Shown here one piece after another: positions 28,550-37,981 of a DNA stretch of 64,000 nucleotides (positions are counted from its first letter, which is position 1; each line of letters opens with the position of its first letter). Under the pieces are notes generated by a model. The model worked only from the letters and a program-made list of their open reading frames with translations. It was not told the DNA's origin and searched no databases. The translations under genes and the position numbers were made by a program. The DNA is from an uncultured Eubacterium sp. GTDB taxonomy: Bacteria > Bacillota > Clostridia > Lachnospirales > Lachnospiraceae. Location of the stretch: assembly GCA_945939115.1 (NCBI GenBank), contig CAMEVC010000005.1:29643-93642 (forward strand). The letters are read 5' to 3'.

Positions 28550-29302
28550 TTACTTTTCGCGTTTAAAAATTATTGAACTTTCATCCCCGTTATAATTATC
28601 CAGATAAAGAGTTCCTTTAAGACTTCCAAATTTAGCTGAAAGCTGCTTAAGTTCAAACAGGCGGTCCGTAAAATCTTTGCTGCTTCCAAGGCTCACTTTG
28701 ACATCTCCCATATAGAGCATAATATTATAAGATGAATCAAAATACACCTTATCGACCTGAATATCGTATTTGTCGAAGCTCTGTGTAAGCTCAAGTATTG
28801 TATTGTACACATCCGGATTGCCAGTATCCAGCTTTGAATTAAGGACTATGGAATCGAATTTAAGTCCGTCAATCTCCGGTACATTCTCGTATTCTTCAGT
28901 AGAACTCTCAACTACAATTCCATCCTTGTCAAAATACATATTGCAACCCATATACCTGACACACCCTACAATAGCCTTCTCATATACAGTTACATAAAGC
29001 CTGTCCGGCCACTCCGTCTCCACATCATATTTCTGGATAAATGGAATCTTAGTATCTTCATCTCCAAACAACTTATAAAAAAGAACATTTACATAATTCC
29101 CGCCAAAAATTTTCTGTCTCAGTTCTTCGTCGGAATAGTGCGTGCATCCAATGAACTCTATAGATTTTGCTTCAAATATATTGTATGCCGCAGCGAACAA
29201 TCCCCCGGATACTACAGCGATAACCGCAAATATACACACTGCCCGCCGAAATCTTTTAGTGTGTTTCTTCTTTCGGATTATATTATCATTCTTCTTACTC
29301 AT
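28550..29302 (-). CDS. ftsQ: Cell division protein FtsQ/DivIB
   Basis: A 250-residue bitopic division protein. A basic cytoplasmic tail (residues 1-20), one membrane helix (about 20-42) and then a POTRA domain beginning near FEAKSIEFIGCTHYSDEEL. The extracellular part stabilises FtsL and FtsB in the divisome. The ATG overlaps the ftsW stop by one base (TAATG), so the two are translationally coupled. Sequence conservation in this family is low, but membrane topology, POTRA start and place in the dcw cluster agree. Confidence 0.9.
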   Translation of the reverse strand: MSKKNDNIIRKKKHTKRFRRAVCIFAVIAVVSGGLFAAAYNIFEAKSIEFIGCTHYSDEELRQKIFGGNYVNVLFYKLFGDEDTKIPFIQKYDVETEWPDRLYVTVYEKAIVGCVRYMGCNMYFDKDGIVVESSTEEYENVPEIDGLKFDSIVLNSKLDTGNPDVYNTILELTQSFDKYDIQVDKVYFDSSYNIMLYMGDVKVSLGSSKDFTDRLFELKQLSAKFGSLKGTLYLDNYNGDESSIIFKREK

Positions 29303-30471
29303 TATCTTTCCAACTTAATCTGACTACTTATATTAAAGACAATTCCAAGTTCTGCCAGCAGCAATACCGCTGAAGAACCACCATAGCTTATGAATGGCAG
29401 TGAAACACCGGTATTCGGAATTGTGTTAGTTACTACCGCAATATTAAGTATTACCTGAATTGCTATATGTGCAAATACACCTGTTGCCAGCATCGAGCCA
29501 AACAAATCCGGTGCATTCTGGGCTATATGATTAATTCTCCACAGCATAACCACAAAAAGTGCTATAAGGCAGAATGCGCCAAAAAGTCCCAGTTCCTCAC
29601 ATATAACAGAAAATATCATATCATTCTGTGACTCTGGAATATACCCTAGTTTCTGAAGACTCTTTCCAAGCCCCTTTCCAAAAAGTCCCCCTGAACCTAT
29701 GGCATATAGTGCCTGAACCGTCTGATATCCCTTATCATCTATATATTTCTCCGGATTAAGCCACACAAGAATACGGTTAAGTCTGAATTTACCTGTAAGA
29801 TTTCCTGTTGCAGCCATCTTCTTAATCCATGATAAGAATACCGCAAAAGCCGCTCCGAATACTCCCACAAGCACCACATATATCTTGTAGCTTGGGTATG
29901 CAACAAATGTCATAACTACTGAAATAAGCATAACAATAAGTGCACTACTCAGATTAGATGACAAAGCATAGACAGCTATTGCCGGAATAACACCTGTAAT
30001 AACGCATATAACAATCACCGTCTTAAAGTTCTTTATATTCTGACCTGCCCGTACCACAAGCAGTGCCGTGAGGGCTATTGTTCCAATCTTGACAACCTCT
30101 GCGGGCTGAAACTGTCCTAATCCCGGAAGTCTTATCCATCTTGTGGCTCCATTACGGGTTATTCCCAAAGGTGTCTTTAACAATAACATACTGAAAAGCC
30201 CTGCAATATATATAACCAATGCCAGCTTCTTCAGATAATGATAGTCAAAAAACTTTGTTTCAAACACCATTATAACAAATCCGATTATTGTAAAAATAAG
30301 CTGCCGCCTGAAATAAAACTCAGGGTCACCCTCCTCAATCTGCGCTGTGTAGGAGCTTGTGCTGTATATCATTGTAAGACCGAATCCAACAACAAACACA
30401 AGCACAAACAGCAGACTATAATCAAAATAAAACCCGTATTTCTTTCTGTTATTTCTATTCCTGCTAGGCAT
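29302..30471 (-). CDS. ftsW: FtsW/SpoVE-type SEDS peptidoglycan polymerase
   Basis: A 389-residue polytopic membrane protein of the SEDS family, which polymerises lipid II together with a class B PBP. About ten membrane helices. Family motifs include YGFYFDYSLLFVLVF at the start, the catalytic-Asp region GLGKSLQKLGYIPESQND, and the end motif NTGVSLPFISYGGSS. It sits between murD and ftsQ, where murG would normally follow. SpoVE and FtsW cannot be told apart here; since this is the SEDS gene of the cluster, division is the likely role. AAAGGCGGT lies before ATG 30471. Confidence 0.93.
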   Translation of the reverse strand: MPSRNRNNRKKYGFYFDYSLLFVLVFVVGFGLTMIYSTSSYTAQIEEGDPEFYFRRQLIFTIIGFVIMVFETKFFDYHYLKKLALVIYIAGLFSMLLLKTPLGITRNGATRWIRLPGLGQFQPAEVVKIGTIALTALLVVRAGQNIKNFKTVIVICVITGVIPAIAVYALSSNLSSALIVMLISVVMTFVAYPSYKIYVVLVGVFGAAFAVFLSWIKKMAATGNLTGKFRLNRILVWLNPEKYIDDKGYQTVQALYAIGSGGLFGKGLGKSLQKLGYIPESQNDMIFSVICEELGLFGAFCLIALFVVMLWRINHIAQNAPDLFGSMLATGVFAHIAIQVILNIAVVTNTIPNTGVSLPFISYGGSSAVLLLAELGIVFNISSQIKLER

Positions 30472-30485
30472 AAAACACCGCCTTT

Positions 30486-31838
30486 TTATAAATTATTGAC
30501 CAGCTCTTTAAATATTCTTCCTCTCTGTTCATAGTTGTCAAACATTCCCCAGCTTGCACATGCAGGCGAGAGCAATACCGCATCTCCACTTTCTGCATTC
30601 TCCGCACATATTTTCACAACCTCTTCCATAGAATCAGCATATTTAACATTATCAAACCCATATTTCTTGCAGGTATCAGCAATTTTAGCACTTGTCTGTC
30701 CGATAAGCACCAGCATCTTAACCTTATCTCCAAAGGCTTTGACATACATGTCAAACTCAGAACCCTTGTCATATCCGCCGCCTATAAGTATAGTCGGTTT
30801 CACCATTGCCTCAATTGCTTTGACAGCTGCCTCAGGGTTAGTTCCCTTTGAGTCATTATAATAATCCACTCCGTTTTTGGTTGCAACATACTCAATTCTA
30901 TGCTCAACAGCTTTGAACTTCTTAACCTGCTCTATAATAATATCATCAGGTATTCCTGCCGCCTTAGTCATCGCTATTGCAGCGCATACATTTTCATAAT
31001 TATGCTTTCCCAAAAGGTTCATGTCGTGGACATTAAGCATAGGATAATCCTTTACCCCATCTGTGTACATAATCATCTCACCGTCAACATATGCTCCGAC
31101 TGAAGGTTTCCTCTCACTTGAAAACCACACCACATCAGCCTTACAGTCAGGTGCAAATTCAGCAAGATATTTATCTTCAAGGTTGAGTACACAGGTGTCC
31201 GCCTTGGTCTGGTTCTCACTAATCCGCTCCTTAGTCCATGCATAACATTCCATTGTATGATGTCTGTTAAGATGGTCAGGCGTTATATTAAGTATGGCAG
31301 AAACTACCGGGTGAAACTCATGGACTGTCTCTAACTGGAAACTGCTTATCTCAGCAACCGTGTAAGAATCCTCGCTGGTTTTAAGAACCTCGCCTGTATA
31401 TGAGTTTCCAATATTTCCCACAACAAATGTTTTCTCATTATATGCAGAAACTATCTGACCCACAAGGGCTGTTGTTGTTGTCTTACCATTAGTTCCTGTT
31501 ATTGCAATAATCCTTCCCTTATCATAATTATAGGCAAGTTCTATCTCTCCCCACACAGGGATTCCCGCATCTTTAAATGTGACAACTATCGGGCTGTCTA
31601 TCGGTACGCCCGGACTTATTACTAGAAGGTCTATTCTGTCAAGAAGTTTATTATCAAACTCTCCGATAATAATCTGCGCCTTGTTATCTCCCAGCTTTTC
31701 TTCTACTTTCTCTCTGTCAAGCTTGTCGTTTCCATCGTACAGAATACAATCTGCGCCAACTTTATTCAAAAGACTGACAGCTCCGATTCCACTGATTCCT
31801 GTCCCCACAACCATAACTGTCTTGTTCTTTAAATCCAT
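30486..31838 (-). CDS. murD: UDP-N-acetylmuramoyl-L-alanine--D-glutamate ligase
   Basis: Adds D-glutamate to UDP-MurNAc-L-Ala. A Rossmann-like N-domain (MVVGTGISGIGAVSLL), the central ATP site GTNGKTTTTALVG near residue 115, NITPDHLNRH near 190, and the C-terminal domain with NDSKGTNPEA and LLSPACASWGMFDNYEQRG are all complete. Length 450, typical. The upstream gap to the second PBP is only 56 bases and holds just the ribosome site, so mraY, which usually precedes murD, is missing from the cluster. Confidence 0.96.
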   Translation of the reverse strand: MDLKNKTVMVVGTGISGIGAVSLLNKVGADCILYDGNDKLDREKVEEKLGDNKAQIIIGEFDNKLLDRIDLLVISPGVPIDSPIVVTFKDAGIPVWGEIELAYNYDKGRIIAITGTNGKTTTTALVGQIVSAYNEKTFVVGNIGNSYTGEVLKTSEDSYTVAEISSFQLETVHEFHPVVSAILNITPDHLNRHHTMECYAWTKERISENQTKADTCVLNLEDKYLAEFAPDCKADVVWFSSERKPSVGAYVDGEMIMYTDGVKDYPMLNVHDMNLLGKHNYENVCAAIAMTKAAGIPDDIIIEQVKKFKAVEHRIEYVATKNGVDYYNDSKGTNPEAAVKAIEAMVKPTILIGGGYDKGSEFDMYVKAFGDKVKMLVLIGQTSAKIADTCKKYGFDNVKYADSMEEVVKICAENAESGDAVLLSPACASWGMFDNYEQRGRIFKELVNNL

Positions 31839-31894
31839 CGTTGTCTACTTCCTTTCAAACATTATGTATACAAAATATATTACTATTAATTGCC

Positions 31895-33652
31895 CTATTT
31901 TTCAAGCTGTTCTGTCTGCTCAATACCAAGATAAGGCAATATATTTTCATATAGAGTTTTTATGACAGGCGCCGCAATAGTTCCGCCATAATATACACCC
32001 GTCGGCTCGTCAATCAGACACATTGCAATAACCTGCGGATTATCAGCAGGCGCAAATCCAATAAAAGAAGATATATATTTCCCTGAGCCTCTGGGCAGTT
32101 TCTGTGAAGTTGCTGTCTTTCCTCCTATAGAGTAGCCTTCAATGTAGGCTTTTGTTCCTCCGCCCTCAGATACTACCCCTTCCAGAATAGTCTTCATCTT
32201 CTCACTTGTATCCAGCTCAATGGCAGCCTCTGTGGAAGAATATGCAAATTCATTGACTACCGAACCGTCAGATGTACTTGTGTACATGCCAAAATGTGGT
32301 GTCACAAGCTTTCCTCCATTAATTATCGCCGAAGTTGCTCTCAACATCTGAACCGGCGTAATCTGAAATGACTGTCCGAAGGACATAGTCGCAAGTTCAA
32401 CTGCACCAACATTTTCTTTTTTATGAATTATTGTGCCAGCCTCACCAGACAGGTCAATGCCGGTTTTTGACAAAAGCCCAAGCTTTCCCATATACAGGTA
32501 CATATTGTCAACTCCCACGCGTCTTCCCCACTCAACAAACGCCGGATTACATGAATTATATACCGTATGAGTAAAATCCTGCGTTCCATGTCCTGTTGTT
32601 TTATGACATCTTATTCTCCTGTCGGACACAACAGTCGCGCCCTGACATGTAAATGTATCATCAAGACTCACAACCTTTGTCTCCAATGCCGCAGTAGCAG
32701 TAACCATTTTAAATATTGACCCAGGCTCATAGGTATCGTTAATGCAGAAATTACGCCACATATTATTCAGAAGGTCCATCTTATCCCTGCCGGCTTCCTC
32801 CTCGTCAGGCTCATAATTCAGCTCATAGGGATTATTAAGGTCGTATTCCGGTATATTTACCATGGCTAGAATCTCGCCATTATCCGGTTTCATTACAATT
32901 ATACATACTTGCTTTGCCTCTTTTTTTATCATTGTCTCCCATGCCAGCTGCGTTGCATACTTCTGGATATTGACATCTATAGTTGTGTACAAGTCCTGAC
33001 CATCCACAGGAAGTATCCTGTCCTCACGGCTACCCTCTATCTCAATACCGCCCGCATCAGAAAGAGTAAGAATCTGTCCGTTCTCTCCTGCAAGATAAGT
33101 GTCATACTTTGCTTCTAAGCCAAGAATACCCTGATTATCTGCACCCGTAAAACCAAGCACCCTGGAAGCAAGCTCACTGTATGGATACACCCTTTTATAA
33201 TCCTCATCAACCTTTACACCTGAAAGCTCATATTCTCTTATGGCATCTCCTGTCTCTTTGTCAACATTTGTCTTAATATATTCCATGGATGAGACTTTCT
33301 TTACTTTCTTTGCAACCTCCTCCACATCCATATCAAGCTCTCCCGCGAGAACCTTAATGACTTTATCCTCATCTTCTATCTGGCTGTGAATTACAGACAC
33401 GGTACACACAACCTCATTAGCCGCCAGAATCTCACCATTTCTGTCAAGAATACGGCCTCTCTTCGCCTTGATTCTCCGCTCACGCTGATGCAGCTCCTCC
33501 GCCTTCTGTGTGTAATATTCCGATTTCAGTGTCATAAGAACACCCAGCCTTGCAAATTCCAGAACTGCTGCCAAAGTCACTGCAAGAATCATGAAAACAA
33601 GTTTTTTTCTGTGACTTGTTCTAATCCATCCAAACTTTCCTGCATCCTTCAT
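31895..33652 (-). CDS. Class B penicillin-binding protein, SpoVD-like
   Basis: A 585-residue transpeptidase anchored by one N-terminal helix (about residues 16-38). PBP dimerisation domain first, then the transpeptidase with SIFK (active-site Ser) in YEPGSIFKM, SCN in YNSCNPAF, and KTA in GGKTATSQK in place of the usual KTG. No PASTA domain follows, although Bacillus SpoVD has one. Second of two tandem class B PBPs, like pbpB-spoVD in Bacillus; by order this is the SpoVD counterpart. The start ATG 33652 is chosen; an upstream extension from 33697 has no better ribosome site. A long hairpin lies over its translation start region. Confidence 0.88.
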   Translation of the reverse strand: MKDAGKFGWIRTSHRKKLVFMILAVTLAAVLEFARLGVLMTLKSEYYTQKAEELHQRERRIKAKRGRILDRNGEILAANEVVCTVSVIHSQIEDEDKVIKVLAGELDMDVEEVAKKVKKVSSMEYIKTNVDKETGDAIREYELSGVKVDEDYKRVYPYSELASRVLGFTGADNQGILGLEAKYDTYLAGENGQILTLSDAGGIEIEGSREDRILPVDGQDLYTTIDVNIQKYATQLAWETMIKKEAKQVCIIVMKPDNGEILAMVNIPEYDLNNPYELNYEPDEEEAGRDKMDLLNNMWRNFCINDTYEPGSIFKMVTATAALETKVVSLDDTFTCQGATVVSDRRIRCHKTTGHGTQDFTHTVYNSCNPAFVEWGRRVGVDNMYLYMGKLGLLSKTGIDLSGEAGTIIHKKENVGAVELATMSFGQSFQITPVQMLRATSAIINGGKLVTPHFGMYTSTSDGSVVNEFAYSSTEAAIELDTSEKMKTILEGVVSEGGGTKAYIEGYSIGGKTATSQKLPRGSGKYISSFIGFAPADNPQVIAMCLIDEPTGVYYGGTIAAPVIKTLYENILPYLGIEQTEQLEK

Positions 33653-33657
33653 CAATA

Positions 33658-33709
33658 AATAACCCCGCTTTAGTCTTCTACATTTTATGAGAACCAAAGC
33701 AGGGTTATT
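33658..33709 (-). repeat. Hairpin between the two PBP genes covering the ribosome site
   Basis: AATAACCCTGCTTT (33709-33696, minus strand) pairs with AAAGCGGGGTTATT (33671-33658) with one wobble or mismatch around a 24-base loop. The only G-rich ribosome-site candidate of the downstream PBP (GCGGGG) is inside the stem. No T tract follows. It may hold down translation of the second PBP or protect the upstream 3' end. Confidence 0.6.
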
Positions 33710-33731
33710 CTACTTATTATTACATAAAAAT

Positions 33732-35684
33732 TTAATTGTTAGCTGTTGCTTTCTTATCTGTCGAAGTATTGTCAGATGTAACAGCCGATGATGCCGGAAT
33801 TCCGTCCACACCTGACTCTTCAGGTGCGGTACCAGGGTCCACATAAGGCTCATCTGTGTCCTTATACACATTCATATAAGGCAGAAGCTCCGTACATATT
33901 TCTTTTGCAAGCAAAAGTGCATCTGATGTACTTCCGGATGTTCCGGTAGTTCCATCCGGCTCATCAAGTACAATATATATTGCGAATTTAGGATCATCCG
34001 CCGGAGCGTGCCCAATAAATGAAATAACCCACTTAAGGTCATCTCTTGGAATCTTCTGTGCAGTACCAGTCTTTCCTGCAATAGAATATCCATCTATATA
34101 TGCTTTATGTGCAGTTCCTTCTTTTACTGTATTTTCTAGATATGTCCTCAAATACTTAGAAGTAGAAGGGGTTACTGTCTGTCTGACTAATACCGGTGAG
34201 TTTTCCTTCACAACCTCGCCGTTTGCCGATTCAATTCTTTTGACAATATGTGGCTGATAATACTTGCCATCGTTAATAAGGGAGCAGTATGCAGAAATCA
34301 TCTGAACCATATTAACATTTATATTCTGTCCGAATGAGTTGGTAGCAGCATCTATTGTTGTAATTTTATCCTCGTCATACATAATACCTGTCGCTTCACC
34401 CGGAAGGTCTACACCTGTTTTTGCACCGAAACCAAACATTTTCTCATATTGTGCAAACCTGACATTTCCAAGCTTTATTGCAATATTTATCATGTATGGA
34501 TTGCAGGAATTCTCCAGCGACTGTGAAAGATTAATAACTCCATGACTTCCTGTTGTCGAGTATGAATGACACTTTATCATATTAGGACCTACATACTCAT
34601 ATCCCTTGCATTCATATGTATCGCCGTCATGAATTACACCTTCCTCGAGTCCTGCAGCTATTGTAAAAGGCTTGAATGTTGAACCCGGCTCATATGACTG
34701 CGAAACACAATAATTAGTCCACAGTTTATACAGCGCATTGGTTATGTCTTCATCTGTCATACCGGCAAGCTGTTCCTCATCATATATACCATTGAGTTTT
34801 CTCGGATTATTCAGGTCAAACTGTGGATAGCTTGCCATTCCAAGAATTTCTCCGTTTTTAGGATTCATAACAACAATTCCCGTATTAACCGATGGCTTCT
34901 GCGCATTATATTCCACAATTTTCTTCTCAATTATGGACTGTACATTGTAATCAATTGTAGTGACAATATTGTTTCCGTTAACTGCAGATTTAGTTGTCTC
35001 CACAGCGTTAAGATTCTCATCAACATAGCTGTATGTAACTCCGTCTGTCCCCGACAGTTCGTCATCATACTGGCTTTCCAGCCCCAGCTCTCCTCCATTA
35101 ACATTGGAAGCAAAGCCAATGACATCACACGCCAGTGTACTGAAAGGATACTTTCTCACATAGCTTTCCTCAAACCATACACCATATATATTGTTTGATT
35201 TATCAGCTTTAAGTTCATTAAATCCGGCTATCTCATCTGAGCTTAATTCTTTCAGCAGTTTCTGGTACTGGCTTTCAGGATTATCATTAATCACCTGCTT
35301 TATCTTATCCCTGTCGAGACTAAAGCAATCAACAAGGGCATTAATTGTGCTGTCCAGATATTTACCATCCTCCGACTTGACACTCTTTACATCAAGAATA
35401 AGATTGTACACCTTCTCACTGTATGCAAGAACTGTTCCATCGCTTGATGTAATATTGCCTCTCTTATACGGAATCGTTGTCGATTTGTATGTCTGATGAT
35501 TCAGCACCGCCTTGGAATACTCTTCTCCATGCGTATAATTGATCAAGAATATCCTGACTCCAAGAACCAGCAGTATTGCAAATACAATTATAAATGCTGT
35601 ATTTATTCTTCTGTGTGTTTTTCTAAGCATAACACGCCTGCGGCGCATCATTTTCTTTTTTCTTGCTTCACTGGTATTGTCCAT
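33732..35684 (-). CDS. ftsI: Class B penicillin-binding protein, FtsI/PbpB-like
   Basis: Divisome transpeptidase that cross-links septal peptidoglycan. One membrane helix near residues 28-50, a PBP dimer domain, then the transpeptidase with STFK in YEPGSTFKP, SCN in ENSCNPYMI and KTG in AGKTGTAQK, all canonical. Length 650 residues with a Ser/Thr-rich, probably disordered tail. It follows the ftsL-like gene by 36 bases, which marks it as the division PBP of the pair. GAGG lies before ATG 35684. Confidence 0.9.
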   Translation of the reverse strand: MDNTSEARKKKMMRRRRVMLRKTHRRINTAFIIVFAILLVLGVRIFLINYTHGEEYSKAVLNHQTYKSTTIPYKRGNITSSDGTVLAYSEKVYNLILDVKSVKSEDGKYLDSTINALVDCFSLDRDKIKQVINDNPESQYQKLLKELSSDEIAGFNELKADKSNNIYGVWFEESYVRKYPFSTLACDVIGFASNVNGGELGLESQYDDELSGTDGVTYSYVDENLNAVETTKSAVNGNNIVTTIDYNVQSIIEKKIVEYNAQKPSVNTGIVVMNPKNGEILGMASYPQFDLNNPRKLNGIYDEEQLAGMTDEDITNALYKLWTNYCVSQSYEPGSTFKPFTIAAGLEEGVIHDGDTYECKGYEYVGPNMIKCHSYSTTGSHGVINLSQSLENSCNPYMINIAIKLGNVRFAQYEKMFGFGAKTGVDLPGEATGIMYDEDKITTIDAATNSFGQNINVNMVQMISAYCSLINDGKYYQPHIVKRIESANGEVVKENSPVLVRQTVTPSTSKYLRTYLENTVKEGTAHKAYIDGYSIAGKTGTAQKIPRDDLKWVISFIGHAPADDPKFAIYIVLDEPDGTTGTSGSTSDALLLAKEICTELLPYMNVYKDTDEPYVDPGTAPEESGVDGIPASSAVTSDNTSTDKKATANN

Positions 35685-35720
35685 AAATCCTCAACCCTTT
35701 TATATTTCATTACCCACACA

Positions 35721-36221
35721 TTATCTGTTATTTGAGATATCTTTATACTGCTTTACATATTCGCTCTCTTTTGAATCATAATTGATAACCTGTCCTCTGC
35801 TTGGATATACCATGCCAAGTTCACTCACAGCAATATCATACACCTCGTTATAATCTATGCTGGAATTAATCTCTGACTCATAGCTGTTATTCTCCGCCTT
35901 AAGAGAGTCAAGCTGATCCTGAAGTTCAACCACAGCAGCGCTGTTGCTCTTTATATCTGCCTGAAGATTAAGATACTGGTAACAGATGAAAAATACTGCT
36001 GTCGCACAAACTGCAAGAACTGTAGTGTACATCAGATTAATTCTGTTATTTCTTCTTATCTCTCTTCTGGTTCTTCTCTCCTGTTCCTTCTCTTCCTGTC
36101 TTGAAGGATTATAAGGACGCACCTGTGGTGCTGCTGTTTGAACCTTTCTCACAGCACTCCCATACTGATAACCGGCATAGCTGTTTATTCTGTTGTTTAC
36201 TTGATTTCTTCTCTTCTCCAA
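35721..36221 (-). CDS. ftsL: FtsL-like septum protein
   Basis: A 166-residue bitopic protein. A long basic cytoplasmic tail (about 60 residues, with the run EEKEQERRTRREIRR), one membrane helix near residues 62-84, then a coiled coil (VVELQDQLDSLKAENNSYESE) and a short end with GMVYPSRGQVI. This is the FtsL/DivIC layout; identity rests on topology and on its place between rsmH and the PBP. The start TTG 36221 has GGAGGGG six bases upstream; the ATG at 36236 overlaps that site, so the TTG is preferred. Confidence 0.85.
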   Translation of the reverse strand: MEKRRNQVNNRINSYAGYQYGSAVRKVQTAAPQVRPYNPSRQEEKEQERRTRREIRRNNRINLMYTTVLAVCATAVFFICYQYLNLQADIKSNSAAVVELQDQLDSLKAENNSYESEINSSIDYNEVYDIAVSELGMVYPSRGQVINYDSKESEYVKQYKDISNNR

Positions 36222-36245
36222 AATATTCCCCTCCATGATCAATTA

Positions 36246-37181
36246 CTATATTCTTTCGAAGACTCTAAGCTTAGAACTTTTTGACCTCTGATTCTCATTG
36301 AGTTCTTCATCACCTGGAACAATCGGTTTTCTTGTTACCACTCTGCCCTTGGGTTTCTTTCCGCATACACATACTGGAAAATCAGGTGGACATGTACATG
36401 GATTTTCATTATTTTTAAATCTTGCTTTCACTATCCGGTCCTCGAGTGAATGGAAAGTTATAATACATAACCTTCCTTCCGGATTAAGCCTGTCTATCAT
36501 CATATCAATGGAATTCTCCAGAACATCCAGTTCTCTGTTAAGTTCTATCCTTATTGCCTGATACGTTCTCTTTGACGGATGACCTCCTGTGGCTCTCACC
36601 TTAGCCGGAATGGCAGCTTTAATTATCTCGTTCAGTTCAAATGTTGTTTCTATCGGCTTTTCTTTTCTTGCCGCCACAATATGTTTGGCAATATTCTTAG
36701 CAAATCTGTCTTCTCCGTAATCTCTTATAATCCTGAACAATTCCATCTCACTGTATGAATTAACAAGATCCTTTGCTGTCATCTCCTGTCTCTGATCCAT
36801 CCTCATATCCAGAGCTGTGTCAACATTGTATGTAAATCCTCTGCTCGCTGTATCAAGCTGATAGGATGAAACTCCTATATCAAGCAGAATGCCATCTACT
36901 TTATCAATACCAAGCTCATCCAGCACCTTGTCCATATTGCAGTAATTATTTCTCACAATAGTAACTCTGTCCGAGAATTCTCTAAGCCTCTCTGTGGCTG
37001 CCTCAATTGCATCAGCATCCTGATCTATACCTATAAGTCTGCCTCCACAGGTAAGTCTTGATGCTATCTCATATGAATGTCCTGCTCCGCCAAGTGTTCC
37101 ATCAACATATATGCCATCAGGTCTAATATTCAGATTATCAATTGTTTCTTTAAGTAATACTGACTTATGTTTAAACTCCAT
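36246..37181 (-). CDS. rsmH: 16S rRNA m4C1402 methyltransferase
   Basis: SAM-dependent N4-methylation of C1402 in the ribosomal P site. [15 protein letters not shown] opens the protein, the SAM site is [12 protein letters not shown], and [14 protein letters not shown] and [12 protein letters not shown] are family signatures. [17 protein letters not shown] cysteine cluster lies near the end, as in many RsmH. Length 311 residues from ATG 37181, with GGGG seven bases upstream. It follows mraZ by 22 bases as in nearly all dcw clusters. Confidence 0.96.
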   Translation of the reverse strand: MEFKHKSVLLKETIDNLNIRPDGIYVDGTLGGAGHSYEIASRLTCGGRLIGIDQDADAIEAATERLREFSDRVTIVRNNYCNMDKVLDELGIDKVDGILLDIGVSSYQLDTASRGFTYNVDTALDMRMDQRQEMTAKDLVNSYSEMELFRIIRDYGEDRFAKNIAKHIVAARKEKPIETTFELNEIIKAAIPAKVRATGGHPSKRTYQAIRIELNRELDVLENSIDMMIDRLNPEGRLCIITFHSLEDRIVKARFKNNENPCTCPPDFPVCVCGKKPKGRVVTRKPIVPGDEELNENQRSKSSKLRVFERI

Positions 37182-37203
37182 ATCAAACCCCATATATCAC
37201 ATA

Positions 37204-37641
37204 CTATATTGAGAATCCAAGGCTCTCCATATTAGCTGCAACCTCATCCATATCATCATCATATGTACTGATACTTTCATTCCAGCGGTCTCTGCTCCAG
37301 ATTTCTATTCTGCTTGCAACTCCTACTAAAACAACGTCTTTCTCCAATCCAGCGAATTCCCTCAGTACGGATGGAAGAAGTATTCTGCCCTGCTTGTCCA
37401 CCTCAACTGAAGCTGCTCCTGCAAGAAAGAAACGTGTGAACTGTCTTGCATTCTTATTGGTAAGTGGTAATGTCTGTAACTTTTCCTCAAATTTCTGCCA
37501 TTCATCATTGGGATATACGAAAAGGCAGTTATCAAGTCCTTTGGTAACTACGAATTCATCCCCCAGAATCTCACGGAATTTTGCTGGTACAATCAGTCTG
37601 CCCTTGGCATCTATTGTATGGTTATATTCGCCCATCAACAT
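37204..37641 (-). CDS. mraZ: MraZ, transcription regulator of the dcw cluster
   Basis: A 145-residue AbrB-like DNA-binding protein with two SpoVT/AbrB repeats: [20 protein letters not shown] and [19 protein letters not shown], both with the DxKGR-type core. It binds repeats upstream of its own gene and controls the cluster. The start ATG 37641 (MLMGEYNH) has GGGGTG upstream and matches homologues; an open frame reaches back to 37710 but passes through the operator repeats. First gene of the cluster. Confidence 0.95.
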   Translation of the reverse strand: MLMGEYNHTIDAKGRLIVPAKFREILGDEFVVTKGLDNCLFVYPNDEWQKFEEKLQTLPLTNKNARQFTRFFLAGAASVEVDKQGRILLPSVLREFAGLEKDVVLVGVASRIEIWSRDRWNESISTYDDDMDEVAANMESLGFSI

Positions 37642-37650
37642 AACTTTTGC

Positions 37651-37690
37651 ACCCCACTTTCCACCATTCTGTTCCACTTTCCACCACTTT
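37651..37690 (-). promoter_or_regulatory. MraZ box array, four units with 10-base period
   Basis: On the minus strand AAAGTGGTGG, AAAGTGGAAC, AGAATGGTGG and AAAGTGGGGT follow head to tail (37690-37651). Three units carry exact AAAGTGG; the third is degenerate. MraZ boxes in Mollicutes are AAAGTG(T/G) with 3-base spacers, the same 10-base period. The last unit overlaps the mraZ ribosome site. A possible promoter just upstream is TTGTTT and TATAAA (37705-37700) with a short 15-base spacer. The remainder of this 340-base intergenic stretch, 37706-37892, is very A+T-rich and shows nothing else. Confidence 0.75.
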
Positions 37691-37892
37691 AATGTCAATT
37701 TTATACTCAAAAGTTATAAAAAACAACCCCTTTTTTGGTTTTTGTCAGACTTCTAAGCCAGATGTTTGCTGGATTTGTAACACTTTTGGCTACAACCACA
37801 CTATATAGGGCATATGTCACATTTTTATACACAATATATTGTTTTATTTACTTATAATTTAAATTAAATTATTTTAAAATATATTAAAAATA

Positions 37893-37921
37893 TTGTTTTT
37901 AATTACATTTTTTTGTATAAT
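37893..37921 (+). promoter_or_regulatory. Sigma-A promoter of ychF
   Basis: TTGTTT (37893-37898), a 17-base spacer and a perfect TATAAT (37916-37921). Transcription would start near 37928, giving a leader of about 54 bases before ATG 37982. Confidence 0.65.
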
Positions 37922-37981
37922 GCTAGTTTGTATGGATTACTAAAGAATAGTCATACTAATAATTTAAGAGGAGATTCTATC

